Assembly: GCA_037367405.1 (NCBI GenBank)
Contig: JAZKJV010007246.1
Span: 434,001-498,000 of the forward strand
Origin: Ottelia alismoides
Taxonomy: Eukaryota; Streptophyta; Magnoliopsida; Alismatales; Hydrocharitaceae
Direction of reading: 5' to 3'
Length of the DNA: 64,000 nucleotides
Below, piece after piece: positions 23,642 through 36,476 of this stretch. Under the pieces are notes generated by a model. The model searched no databases. It was not told the DNA's origin and saw only the letters and a list, made by a program, of their open reading frames with translations. The first letter of the stretch is position 1. Each line of letters starts with the position of its first letter. The translations under genes and the position numbers were made by a program.

Positions 23642-26600
23642 ATAGCCATGGTTTCTTGGGTAATTGGTTGACTAACATCAATCACTCTTTTTATCTTTGA
23701 TCTATTATATGGATTTATATTTTTGCTCAGTTATGGTTGATCAATTACCAATTCTCATTCTTAGAGAAATTACTGCAAGCCAATTGTCATTCTTAGAGCA
23801 ATTCGTGCAAAACTAACTTACCGAGTGAGCGTCGATTACTAATCACCCCTCTTGTTTCCCTTGAAAGTTGGCTCGATACGGACATTATTTTAGTTGTAAG
23901 TAATCAAGTACCAACGACTATTGCTCAAGTAAATAGTCAACTACAAATGGTTTGAAGCTACTTGCCAATTGCTAGTACTCACTTTTTTTCCTTTATAAGT
24001 CATTTGGATGCCAATTTTAGTTCTCTTGTGTTTGGTTGATTGCCAACCATTTTTGAGTAATCAGTCACCTACCAATAGGTGTGTGGGTGATTAGGCAGTT
24101 ATTTTCTGATCATCAAGTAGGTTGTTGGATTACTAATAACTTTTGTCCATCAACTTGTTCACTATCAGTGTTTTCTCATGTGAATGGTCAACCACTGACA
24201 CTCATCCTTTACCATCAAGCAAATGACTTGGAAGCTAACTTAAGCTAGACAATGTCTTTTCCTATAAGGTATTTTATTTATTAAAATTATGAAGATAATT
24301 TTATTCTATTCATGCTTTTGAATTTCATGTTGAATGTTGTGAAGGCAGATTGGTGTATTTTAACTTGGACTACAATAACTATTTTCCTAAGTTATTATGC
24401 TTTCTTTCAGTCACACCCTTGTACACATTCTTTAGTGCTTGACTTTATCCCTTGGCAACTTCTATTTAGTTTACTATGGTGATCCTTGGTGGTGCCCTTT
24501 TAATAGGGAATTGTAGCTGCATTTCGTGGTTATTGTACTTTAATGATGTTTTTTATGGGAGAAGCTTAGCATCCCAATAAGTGTGAACTCTCTAGAGGTT
24601 AATAACTTCCTGAACAATGTGCTATCCCTAACTAATGTTCTAACATGTCAGATGTAGCACTCTGCTGATTGATCAAACAAATCTATTTCTACACTTCATA
24701 ATAACTAGGTAAGGTAAAGTGCTTACTAGAAGTCCTATGTTCAATTTCCAACACATGTCAATGTTTTTTGCATTCTCTATGTATTTTCATTTTTTTACTT
24801 TATTTTTATATTTATTATTTTTTATTTTTAAGTTGGAATAATTAATATTTACATTATATAAAAAGTAAAATTATAAAAAAGAAAATGATTCTATTTATAT
24901 ATAAGATAAATGGAAAATGGGTTTTTAATAATATCAAGGTGATAAAATCATAAATAAAATGTTTTTTTGGATTTTATAATTCCTAAAAAAATTGGGTTCT
25001 TCATAAAAATAAAAAATTAAGTTTCTAAAAGAATTGCAAAAAAGAAAATGTGCTACTTTTGAAAAAAATTAGCTTAAAAATATGAGAAAAATATAATCAG
25101 AAACTTTCTTTGGAAAAATAGGTTGAGACTGAATCCAAAATACTTTTTAATTATTAATTTATCTTAATGATTTTTTAGTTTTTGGTTTATTATCGTTTTT
25201 GTGATTATAAGAGATAGACACAATATCTCTAGAGATTTTTGTATATTTGATATTAATTATTGAGAGGCAACTATCTTGTTTATTATAATTTTCAAAGTTG
25301 AAATGAACTAATTAAAAATATACTAGGCTATTTAAATGAAACATTATTTTTTATTTTTTAATTATTTAAATAATGGCAAAATGTGTAACAATTCCCATAT
25401 TAGATCAATTGCAAGTCTAAAATGATTATTTCTATTTTCCCAAGAAACTAAAATTTTCATCTTTAATAAATTAAATAAGAAAATCCTTAATTTTTTTTGA
25501 TATGATACAAATTTTAGTATTTTATAATGAAGATTGGTATGTAGCTAGGCCTATTTTACGACCACATTATATAAATAATTAAGACAAAACATTTAATACA
25601 CAATTTAATGTGAAATAAGCGGTAAAATAGAATGGACACTTTTATGCATAAAGTTATATAAATTTCATACTTCGGAAAATTGTGAAACTACAAAATAATG
25701 TAGAGTTTTAATTTAGGAACATAGACAAAAATTGTTTCATAGTTTATGGGCAAAAATAGGAAACACATGATCTTGCAAAGGTATGGTGTTTCTTGTAAGT
25801 TAATCAAGCATCAATTAAAATATTATAAATGTCTTTACAAATAACCAAAATGATGGGGTCTCCACACAAATTATCAGGATATTTATGTTTCATTCATTGG
25901 TTGAGTTGATGATTGGGAGGTGAGCGTAAAAATGGAATGTATATGGGGCTTCAGTATAATTTTACTAGCATATGAGGTCTCTTATGTGCCTTTCTGTAGG
26001 GGAGCATATCAGAATGATTATGCGGTTGAGAAGCGGTAGATGTGGTAGCATTGGAGTAGATGATGGACTGATCAAAGATGTGGATGGTGGAGTGATAAAA
26101 GATGTGGAGGACAATAAAGCTATAATAACCATAATTAGTCTTGAGGAGTGTGCGACTGAAGATCTTCGATAAGGTCACATGGGTCTCCCTTCGTCGATGG
26201 ATGGCATTCGAATGGTGAACTACATGCCATTGGTAGTCGATGGATGGGAATAAAGGGGAGGATGGATCCAAGGGCTACGACCTTTTGGTCCCTCATTCTT
26301 CGTGGACTTAGTTGAAGGAGGAAGATCGCACTCGATCTGTTGTCTCATCAGGGCTCTAGCATACACTTACAACGGGAACCCGAAACGCTTGAGTTCTAGG
26401 AATTCGGAGGGGAATTAACTTAATGATGGAGATGGAGAAGGGGACATGTCTCTACTATGTATGAGTTAGGAGAGGATCTTCACTCTAACCATCGGTTGTT
26501 GTCGAAATGTGGAGGGGTTAGGTCATGAAGGAGAGCATAATATATGAGAGATGAAGAGGTGAAGATGGCCTCAACTGAGGTCGATTGTGAGAACAAGGAA

Positions 26601-27889
26601 ATGAGGTGTTGGAGTCAGTAGAGGAAGGCAAGAACAAACATAGAAGTGCGTATAACAATGATGATAAAAGATTTACAAAGGGGAATAAGAGACAAGAGGA
26701 GTCTTACAAGGAATGGAATGGTTGGAGAAGAATGTTCCTATGCTGGAGTGTCGAGATCTTGGTCATGGACTCGAGTGGTCTACCGGTGGGTCACGATGCT
26801 ATGCAATAAGGAAAATGCTGCTTGTTTCTTTTTCCAGGATTCCAACAAAAAAATAATGAAATTTCATTTAATTGCATGTCATTTTAGAGAAACGATAAAA
26901 ATAAAGGAATCTATTTTCACTTACATTAAAATTTAGCTATGTTAATGACTTTTCACCCATTTCCCATCAGTGTGTTGAGTTCTTAGAGAGCTTTATATTA
27001 TTTGAAGAAGATTCTTTTGAAAATTCCAAATTGTTAGAACTAAACTCGGACAAAATACGTCAAAAGCAATAGTAAAGAGTTCATTCACTATTTTGATATA
27101 TATATATATGTTTTTAGTAGTTATTGTACATGTCTCATAGCTTTGCTTCTAAATTAAGTCTAGTTTTGGTTCCAAGCAACACATTGCAAGTACAAAAAAT
27201 ACATGTTATGATTACAATAATAGTACTACTTCAAAACTCATATTTATTTTACAATTAAATGTATATTTTTGCTATATTTATAGATTTAGAAATATTAAAA
27301 ACCTTACATTTTTTTGGAAAGCATATCTTGGATAAATTTGACTGTAGGGAGAGATTAGGGGTGAACTGGAGTTTGTATGCTCTAGATGTAATAATCTGTA
27401 ATGCAAGAATATTAGAAAAATAATCATGTATCAAAATCCATATGTGCATTGTGGTAGTTTTATACTAGTGCAAAATAAATCTGGTCTTTTCGATATGTAG
27501 AAAAATAGATACAAATGTTTGATGTTTGTGTGAATTTGGATATAAAATTCGTTATTTGATTATATCCTCTAAACGAGATATTTTTAAATTTTCTTTATTT
27601 TTCTTATTTTATAGTCAACTGAGGTGCACGTACAATCTTGGTCTCTAGGTGAGCATTGGAACTAGACCTTGCATGTTTATGTCCTTTCATTTATTGAGCT
27701 AGTTTGCACTATATACATGTGTACACTTTTTATTTTTGGATTTACTTTTTTACATATTTTTTAGTGTCTTTGAGTGTTTATTTATTCTTATTATTCATAG
27801 ACATAAGATTATAATATTGCAGTACTAATGCATGAATGAATGTATTTGTTAATATATTTTTTCTCAATTTGCGATTCTTAGGTGGATGA
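23642..27889. other. Long spacer, no feature recognised
   Basis: 4.2 kb without a supported gene or element end. 23650-24780 is of moderate GC and contains recurrent CAATTACCAA/CCAATTGTCAT-like words. 24780-25900 is very AT-rich. 25900-26830 is G-rich on the plus strand with short open frames (25972-26172, 26606-26809) that show no domain. These may be old, unrecognisable transposon remains. Confidence 0.4.
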
Positions 27890-27897
27890 ATCCTAGG

Positions 27898-28097
27898 TAT
27901 GGTTGCAAACGGGCGGATATGGATACGGATATAGGTATTACCGTATCTTTATCTGTTTTTGAATACGAATACGGGTGTGGATACCGATATTGACGGATAT
28001 TAAAAATATCTTACCATATCTTTGAAAAATGGATACAGATGTAAAACATGTACTGATCACATACGAGTAATGTTAAGAATACTTTATACAACCGACT

Positions 28098-28128
<31 letters not shown>

Positions 28129-28416
28129 GAATTGGATGGAAAATACATGATAAAATTTATTAAATGTGTTTGTATAATACAAATTATACAAATATGGTAC
28201 AAGAAGGTATATAATTATGTTACATATGATTAAAAATACTATGACTATGTCTATATATGAAAACGGATATACGGATACGAATACAGATGTTTGTAGATAT
28301 CAAAAAGATATCCATATCCTTATCTATTTTAAAACGGATATGGATGTCAAAATCTGTATAAAACGGATATGGTCTTGAATCGGATACGGATATATCCGTA
28401 ACCATTTGCATCCCTA
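27898..28416. mobile_element. hAT-like MITE
   Basis: Left end TATGGTTGCAAACGGGCGG; right end on the minus strand TAGGGATGCAAATGG, so the ends are inverted and near-identical. Subterminal sequence is rich in GGATA/TATCC words (GGATACGGATAT and its complement) on both sides. The flanks ATCCTAGG (27890-27897) and ATCATGGG (28417-28424) agree at 6 of 8 positions, fitting an aged 8-bp hAT duplication. At 519 bp it has no coding capacity. Related copies lie at 30368-30852 and, more decayed, nearby. Confidence 0.7.
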
Positions 28417-28424
28417 ATCATGGG

Positions 28425-30094
28425 TCTATCAATGGGTCTCGTCATTTCTAGGGCAGCACATAGATTCATATTTGCTTGTGTATTCAACTTTGTGTCTACT
28501 TGGCATATGAGTTCACTGATTGGCATTGAAGAGGAGAAGATATCACATGTCCAAATATTTCATTTGCAGCCTCCTACCATGTACTTATTGCCGATGATCT
28601 AATGGCATACCCCTCTGTGTATCTTATAAGGATAATCTATAATTAATAGGTATTGAAACATTCAATAGGTGTCCTTTTATGATATAGTCTTTGTCCAAAT
28701 ATTTAGCAAAGAATGTCATGAGCACTTATACTAATCTTATCATGAGATATGGTGTCCTCCCTTAATCTAGAATAGTCAAAAGTGGGGTCCTTCACGAAAG
28801 GCTACTCACTAAAAGAAGAGATGGGCCAAGGGATTGTTTTCCCCTCTCCTACGAGGATGGTGCTAGGTGATCACCACTATGTCTGTTGGGAGTGGGACTA
28901 ATTAGTATATTGAAGATGGTGACCTTAAGGGAAAAAACATGCTTGCTAGATATTGGGGTTTTGGGTTCTCCTTAGAGAGGGAGAAAAGACCATAAGAAAT
29001 AGAGGAATCCACTCCCCCGAGCACAAGTACAATGACATGCTTCATACTCCTACTTGCTAGGAGGATACAATTTAACAAGCGTGGGGGAGGATACATAACC
29101 TAGTACCCCATGGGGGATGATCCTACATTTTTAGAGAAGTTGCTTCTAAACAGATGGGTGTCACCGATGACAACTTTAAGACCCTGAATAACTTGACATT
29201 GGTATTGATTTTTTAACATCACATTCCTATATACTGCACAAAATTATCGATTAGGCTTGATACCATATATCAGATTACATGAACTTTCATTAAAAATTTG
29301 TAGAAGGGGAATTATAAATGACCATGTACACATAGAAGATGACTTTTTATCGAGGTTTCTGCATATAATATCCAGCAAGTCCTCTACAGGCTTGTTAGTC
29401 TGATGCTTGTTACTGCTCCAATACAATTCTGATCTAATTTATAAATGGTTCTTCCTTAATGGTGGTGGTGAAAAAGGAAAATGGAAGAGGCACATGTCAT
29501 GGAGGAAGACGTGCTCCTTATATACACATGCTTTTGATTCTGACAATGCCTTGTTTGGTTGAGAACTGACGGGGATGATTGATTGTGTGGTTGCATCCTT
29601 CTTTGAATATGCCTTGGTTGGCTTCATGGTTCATTGCTTGGCTATTCATTTGTAGTTTGGTCTCAGGTGCTCAACTACTCAGTCAACATGTCGATTGATC
29701 GGTCATGTTGATGCCTTAGCAAATGCTTGATTACCCCTAAAACAGAATTTGTACCTTTCCATATTGGCACCTTTTCTCTTGGTAAGGGACGGGACTTTAA
29801 GGGGTTTTTTTCCTCCCTCATCAAGAGGTTTGATTCTTCCTTCAGACCAATTTCGCTCCAACTTTAGCCCGTCGCATGCTTTTGTTTCCTTCGCCTTTGT
29901 GATACACGTTCCCCAACGAGGGTTATTTCTTCCATCATCATTAATCCTATGGTTGCGTCATCTTTAATTTGTATACCTTGTGAAATCTCTCGAACCTATA
30001 CACTTGTTATTATCGAGTAAAATGGATCCTGAAATCTTTTTAAGCCTATATGCCCTTAGAACATCGGTGACCAATCAAAATATTTAATGCCATG
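28425..30094. other. Spacer, no feature recognised
   Basis: Moderate-GC sequence with short open frames only. No terminal repeats, domains or RNA genes that I can support. Confidence 0.45.
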
Positions 30095-30367
30095 TTGTCC
30101 AGCAATGACGGAGACAAGGGGGGGCGGGTGGGTGCTTAGCCCCCCCAAGTCTCAAATGATGTCTTTATTTTATATACTTTGTATTGAAAAAATATAGCCA
30201 TCAAGAGTTATTGTATATAGTAGATGTTGTTGATTTTTGAAATGCAATTAACTTCAACTTGTATCAATATATATATAAAGTAATATTATTAAAATAATAA
30301 TCAAACTTTTTTATATAGAGAGTAATTGCATTCCACAAGTAAAACACTCAGAGTTCCAAATAAGGGG

Positions 30368-30852
30368 TAGTTACATGGTTATATATATTACCATATCCTT
30401 ATCCGTTTCTAAATACGAATATGGGTACGAAATAGATATTGACGGATATTAAAACTACACTACCAATCTTTAAAAAATAGAACAAGTAAAAAATGGACAC
30501 TTTGCATAGAATAAGATTAAAAATACTCCATAGACTAGATTAAATGTAGATGTACTAAATGGAATATACGCAATATAAATATAAAAATGTACAGATATCA
30601 TTAAAATTATATCAAGTACAATGAAAGAAGGTACATAATTATGTTACATATGGTTACCAATAAATTCACAACAATATTTCTATATGAGGACAGATTTGCG
30701 GATATAGATACGGATACAGATGTTTGCGGATATCAATGTGATATTCATACTCGTATCAATTTTTAAATGGATAAAGATACTGATGTCAAAATATGTATAA
30801 CATGGATAGTGGTAGACCAGATACATATATTTATATATGTTTGCATCCCTGA
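30368..30852. mobile_element. hAT-like MITE copy nested in the larger hAT element
   Basis: Follows the MITE at 27898 in the same order: ATTACCATATCCTTATCCGTTTCT, ATTGACGGATATTAAAA, then near the right end ATGTCAAAATATGTATAACATGGATA and TTTGCATCCCTGA. The match is clear over both ends but more mutated. The ends fall wholly inside the hAT element, which dates it as later than that insertion. Confidence 0.6.
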
Positions 30853-31200
30853 TTCGAAATGAATAGATACAATTATAAGTAATCATTATGTCTTGATCCT
30901 ATTTAAAATGTGAATAGATGCAGATAGATATGTTGATGTAATAGTACCGAATAAAATAACTTACAAATAAGAAAAGGGTAATGTACGAAATATTTTATAG
31001 AATAGCTTAAATATATTTGTATTGGATGGTTTATTCACTATACAAATATGTTAAATGTACTTATGTAATAATAAGTATATGGCAAAGTATCCATTTTAAA
31101 CTAGATAAGAATACATATATATCTAAATCTATATAAAATAGATACAAATACTATAGATGAATATATATTGATATATTATTTTTGTTCGCATCCATACGTA
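30853..31200. mobile_element. Third, strongly decayed MITE-like copy
   Basis: Directly follows the previous copy and ends with TTGTTCGCATCC near 31190. It retains the subterminal pattern (GATACAAATA, ATAGATACAAATAC) at low similarity. Its boundaries are approximate. Confidence 0.35.
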
Positions 31201-31863
31201 AAAATTATTTCATAATACTTCCCGTTATATCTTAGATTTTGAATCTTTTTCTATAATATAATCTTACAGACGAGTTTTTTATAAATTATTTATAATTATA
31301 CTTCAGTAAACATATACTTGGTACTCAATTTAATACACATAATAAAGGTGCAATGGGAACACTTATTAAAACTTTTCACTTCAAATATCGAAACACATCA
31401 ATATGGAGGAGTAGAAAAGTAATTGCATGAAGATCTAACATCGTGGAAAAAAAGTTAATGAAATGTAGGTTGAGAATAACGTATTTAAAATAATAAATGA
31501 TTAAGAAAGAGTACAAGTATAGAAAAATATATTGTTCTATTTTAAAAAGTTTGATATAATGTTACCTAACGACACATTATCCGAATGACATTCGTATAAA
31601 ATCAAGAATTTCACGTAGATATTATTTTTAATACATTTTTCAAGGATAATGGTGTAAAATCTCAATTTTATAAGTTCTTTTATGTAAAATCTATTAAAAA
31701 GGTTTTTGTATCAAAATTGTTACCATCCTTTTTTACACATTATATAACTTTTAAACCCAATAAACATTGTTGGTAAAGATGATAATTGATGGTTATAAGA
31801 ACTACATAAATAATATTTCAGCCCCCCCGAATAGATATTTCTGGCTTCGTCCCTGTTGTCCAG

Positions 31864-34189
31864 TACTCACCATCCACTTTTACAACTTACTCTCAATTCT
31901 TATGAATTTTCGACATCGATAATGTTAGGGGTATCACCATCCATTATTCTCATTGTACCTTGGAAACTCATTGATAATCATCGTACTTTCCCATCGTCTC
32001 ATCCAGCTAGGTCCACCAGCTTCCCTCTTCTATCCACTTCAAGTTATCCTCCATGGCTTGCCATAAACCACATGTAACTTCTTGTGACTCATCATGCTTT
32101 CCTATCATCCTCACAAGCTTGTGGCCGCACGAGGTAGGAGATCATAGACGATGATCTAGCCACTTCAATCAGTGATCAAGTTCAGTGCTTGGTCCAGGGC
32201 TCGTTTGCGACAATCCTTTTCTTCTTAATTTGATTCTTATAATTCACATAACTGTATAAAAAATGCCCTAGGATTCAATCAAACATCTAAACTAAAATCC
32301 CAAGCATTTCACTTAATTTACATTGTCTGTCATTCTCCATCCTTTATTTATGGTGCAGACTGATGGTTATGGTTATCTGCAAACATTAAAACGGCCGAAC
32401 TTTTAAGTAAATTTCTTTTCACTGAAAACAGAATATTTATTTATTTCCTCTCTTCATCTATTGATGGGGTCCGTATACAGTGTAAACTGTCGTTCGGAGC
32501 ATGGCTTCACTATGGACATGGATGATGTGGATGTGTAGATTTCAACCATTAAAAAAAATTGATGATGTGGATGTGTAGATTTCAACCACTTTTGCAGCCC
32601 ATGGATTTGCTGTTGGTTGTTTCCAAATAATTAAATTTCGTCCACATAGTATCTTATTCCAATAGTCGTTGGAAGATGAAGTTTATTGCAATGAATACCA
32701 AGAGAATAGCGAAGGGGAGGTAGAATGGCAAGTTCCCGGTAGTCGATTTCCTCCCAATTTGTTCTCCAGAGATTAGGGATTAAAAAACGAGCCACAAGAT
32801 ATAAATAAATGATAAACATAGATTGGCAGCATAGAAAATTGGAGATGAAGGCACATGCTTTCTAAGCGCAATTAAAAAATTATCATGCGCGTCGTTGTGA
32901 TTACAATGTGACGGAGAATACCAAATTTTAGTTGTTTGTTTGGATGTAAACTATTGTTTATTTTTCAACGTCATCTATCTACTGCTCGAACTTACAATAA
33001 AGATAGAAATTCAGTTCAAGTCTACTGATATTAGTGTTCGTTTTTTTGTGAGAACCATCGTGATCATGACTTGTATGAGATTTCATTTGCTAGCAATAAT
33101 CAAATGCTCGATATTATGAAGAAAACGGAGCCGACGGTTGTCTTTTTCGTTGCATTACATCTTGATTTGAAAATACTCTCCTCCGGCTAAATTTTTAATG
33201 ATACAGATTATCCGGAAGTTAAGTTTCTGTTTAAATTTTTAATACAAGTGCTTTTTATTGTAGATTATTTTTATTCTTGAATTCTGCAATTAAAAGATGT
33301 TTTATCCGTTACTATATTCTTTTCAATGAATCATAAAAAAATGGTGATATGTTATTTTCTTATTTAATATTTTAATAGTCATCGTTAATTAGCTTTAATA
33401 CATATTAGATTAGAAGAAGAAACATTCAGGAATGGATGGATATATGATGTTTGTAGAAACGATATAACAAGGGATACAGTATGTGCTGTCAAGTTGAAGG
33501 TACGTAATTAATTTTTGAAACAAATAATATCTATTGTTGTGTATTTAACATTTACTATTCGATAGTATTTAAATTATTTGTTGGTATATGTCTATTTTGT
33601 TGGTGTAGATTGATAGTGAAAGTTTGGCATGCCTTATCTAGGGAAAATATGATAACAAAATATTAGATGTCGTGGCCACACAAGATAGAATAGTCAAAAG
33701 GAGATGAATCTATATGATTGTTTTAAGACTTTTCTCGTTACTTTGATGTAGACCAATACAATATTGCAAACTATGTGATTTAAAACTACACTTGATTTAA
33801 CGTTTGAAATATCTTCACTTGTAAAAAAGAAGGTGCACAGAGTATCCTCCACATGGTTCTATGGCAGTTGATCCACAATAGGTGCAATAATTTAAATGAG
33901 TATCCTCTGATGGAATCGTCGAGGTCTGAGAAGTTACTCTACAATTCGACAATTATATAATCTTCTTAATGCTACATAACTTATGATTTGTTTCCTCTTA
34001 TAAACTCAGTTATGAGGAGCAATGATGAATCACTCGATCTGTTACTAAAGAAGGAGAGAGCATCGCTAAAGCGGTCGAAGCGAGTCGACAAAAAACTATT
34101 ATTAAGCGAGTTGGTAGAAAACTATTATTATGTTTTTACTACTAAATTCAAGTGTATAACAACAAGTATATGAGTGTCGAAAGGGTAGA
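31864..34189. other. Spacer with one short tandem duplication
   Basis: No gene seen. A 28-bp segment at 32521-32548 is repeated exactly at 32561-32588 with a 12-bp A-rich spacer. Otherwise ordinary AT-rich sequence; 33400-33900 contains short exon-like frames without a recognisable domain. Confidence 0.45.
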
Positions 34190-34922
34190 TAGTGAAGTTA
34201 TTTAGTTATTAGGGTTTTTTAATTTTTAAGGAACTTTTTTACATTTTTTATGGATTTTGTTTGTTTTTATATGTTTTATATTATTGATTACATTTTGTTA
34301 GACCAATTAGGTATATGCTTTATATTTTATTATGTTTTAATATTTTTAATATTGTTATATTTCCTGATTTTTAAAATTATTTTTTTAGCTTGTGTTTTTA
34401 TGAATATTTAATATTTAAAAATAAATTACTAATAAAATAAATAAATAAATGGAAAAAATATAACATTTTTTATTTTTCTCTGAATATAGGAAATAAGATA
34501 AAATAAGGAAATACCATATTTTTGGTTTAATAATTTTTTTCTATATTTTTTGTAATTTTAGGAGCTTTTTAAAATTTTTATGGATTTTAAAGTTAAATTG
34601 AAGTCGAAAAAAATGAATTATAAAAAGATAGATATTGATTTTATTATTTTAAAACATACAAGGGGAAATAATTCAGGATTTTGTTTTTAAATATATGAAA
34701 TAAAATCTTTAGAAAATGTGTAATGCAAAATTTCATGATTTTTTGAGTATATAATTTTTATAAGTTTGGAAAATATTTGAATTTTTAGGCTTTTCTTTTG
34801 ATGTTTTTATGTTTCTGTATATGTGAAAATATATAATAAATAAATCTAATAAAACTTTTCGGAATTTTTAGAATTATTTTGGAATTTCGTGGATTATTAA
34901 ATTTGAAAATAAATTTATGAAA

Positions 34923-35246
34923 CTATTTTTTTGAAAATGTAAATTAATTTATTTTTACAAATGATTTAGTACAATGTACAATAGAATATGATGTATTTAA
35001 AGAACTTTTTATTTTATTTATAATCAAACTATATTTATTTAATATAGAGTTAACAAAAATTAATAAAAGGATTGTAACACAAGGGTAAGAATGTAATTAA
35101 AAGAAACTTTACCCATCTCAAGAACTTAGAATAAACAATCAAAGAAAATGTGCAAATGATCCCAACTATGCGTCAAATCCACTTTATACATTAATATAAG
35201 GACTAAAATTCAAAATAGATAAGGTTCGTGTTATACATTGCAATTA
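34923..35246. repeat. Direct repeat, copy 1 (324 bp)
   Basis: Nearly the same sequence recurs at 37638-37963 in the same orientation, from CTATTTTTTTGAAAA to TTATACATTGCAATTA, with scattered substitutions and single-base gaps. Confidence 0.9.
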
Positions 35247-36412
35247 AGGAAATAAGTCAAAATAAAGAAATAACATATTTTTGGTTTTATAAAATTTTCT
35301 CTATTTTGGTAATTTTCAGAGGTTTTTAAATATTTTTATGGATTTTAAAGTGAAATAGAAGTTGAAAAAAATGAATTATAAGAAGATAGCTATTGATTTT
35401 ATTATTTTCAAAAACAAACAAGTGGATCCGGGGTGCTAATTATAAAGTTTACAGAATCTTTGAATAGCCAATGAAATTTTATGAACTAATCCGTAATAGC
35501 AAAAATGGGGAGGTTATCACGCAAATTACCCAGCAGAGGGGCATCCAACGGCAGATATCGGATCACTTATACACGTGGCAGCCGCTGATCAACCGATACC
35601 CCTTCATCGTGCGACTCAGATTAGACGGAAGTTGGGAAATCAGATGGTTGGGGGATGCTTCATCCAACGGCGCCTGTAGCAAGCTCCTCCCCGCGTTCTT
35701 GTTCTTCCCAGGTCCGCGCAGGCGGTGGCGGAGCGCGGCGTTCTACTCCGGCGGCGCGAGGTACTCTCCAGATGGATAAGTTTCAGCGCGGAATACCTGC
35801 AAAAGAGGTTAGTGGTGACCGCGGGCAAAATGCCGCAGCCACCAGGAGATGGAATGAGACGGACTCGGCAAAATGGGGCTCGCCGGAGCAAGCTCCGGCG
35901 AGATGGAGTGGTGGGTGAACAAAGGTGTGCGAAATAGGGCGGATATGGGAATTAATCCTACGACTGCAAAGAAGTACAAGAAAATGCAAACAAAATGATA
36001 AGGATAGGGACCTCAAGGCGCAGAAGCTCCTGAGATGGGACCTCGACGGCGGCCACGCTGGAGGTTGGTGGAGACGCCCTCGCCCACGCCTTAAGCCTCC
36101 TCGATGAAGCTGGAGAATGGCCCTGTCACTGCCTTCATCCAGAGCTCCAGAAGAATGCCCAAGACGGGTCAAAAGAGGTTCCAAGGGAAATGGAGGTGGC
36201 TGGACGGTTTTTGAAACATGGGCGAGGAGCGACTTTCGAGGAGGCGTCACGGGCGCTGTGGTGATGCTCGGCCCAAGAAAAAGATAGGGCGTGATAGCTG
36301 GATGGTAGGGTAACATCTTTCATGAAGGAAGCGTCTTCAAAGGGTGGAAGACGCGCCCTCGAAAAATGGGCGAAAGATGGAAAAAACCAACAAACTGACA
36401 AGAGCAGGGGGG

Positions 36413-36448
36413 GGGTCAGACAGTTGACCGAGGTCAACTGTCAGACCC
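36413..36448. promoter_or_regulatory. Palindrome with inverted W-box-like cores
   Basis: A 36-bp inverted repeat with one mismatched pair. Its centre is CAGTTGACCGAGGTCAACTG (36421-36440). The TTGACC/GGTCAA halves each contain the TTGAC core bound by WRKY factors. The same inverted pair occurs in the U3 parts of the LTRs at 43630, 53494 and 56040. Confidence 0.6.
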
Positions 36449-36450
36449 AC

Positions 36451-36476
36451 CTGGTTGGTCCACGTGGACCAACCAG
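36451..36476. promoter_or_regulatory. Perfect 26-bp palindrome with G-box core
   Basis: Both strands read the same from CTGGTTGGTCCAC to GTGGACCAACCAG. The centre CACGTG (36461-36466) is the G-box bound by bZIP and bHLH factors. It lies 2 bp from the W-box palindrome. Decayed relatives stand beside the W-box pair in the other LTRs (CACACGTGG near 56004, TTGGTCCACGGGG near 56024). Confidence 0.6.

Larger units (their letters stand above)
30103..31855. mobile_element. Non-autonomous hAT element with 8-bp target duplication
   Basis: Left end CAATGACGGAGACAAGG, followed closely by a G-run and a C-run. The right end on the minus strand is CAGGGACGAAGCCAGAAA, also followed by a G-run, so the ends are imperfect inverted repeats. 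The 8-bp flanks are identical: TTGTCCAG at 30095-30102 and at 31856-31863. An 8-bp duplication with CAGGGACG-type ends is characteristic of hAT transposons. The 1.75-kb interior is AT-rich, codes for nothing recognisable and contains younger MITE insertions. Confidence 0.83.

Noticed and set aside
25972..26936. Possible host exons in the G-rich stretch
   Set aside because: The short frames have no domain and no consistent splice-site pairing that I could see.
35783..36316. A 177-codon minus-strand frame in the GC-rich part of an LTR
   Set aside because: It shows low-complexity Pro/Ser/Arg composition with no domain. GC-rich LTR parts here produce such frames in several phases on both strands.
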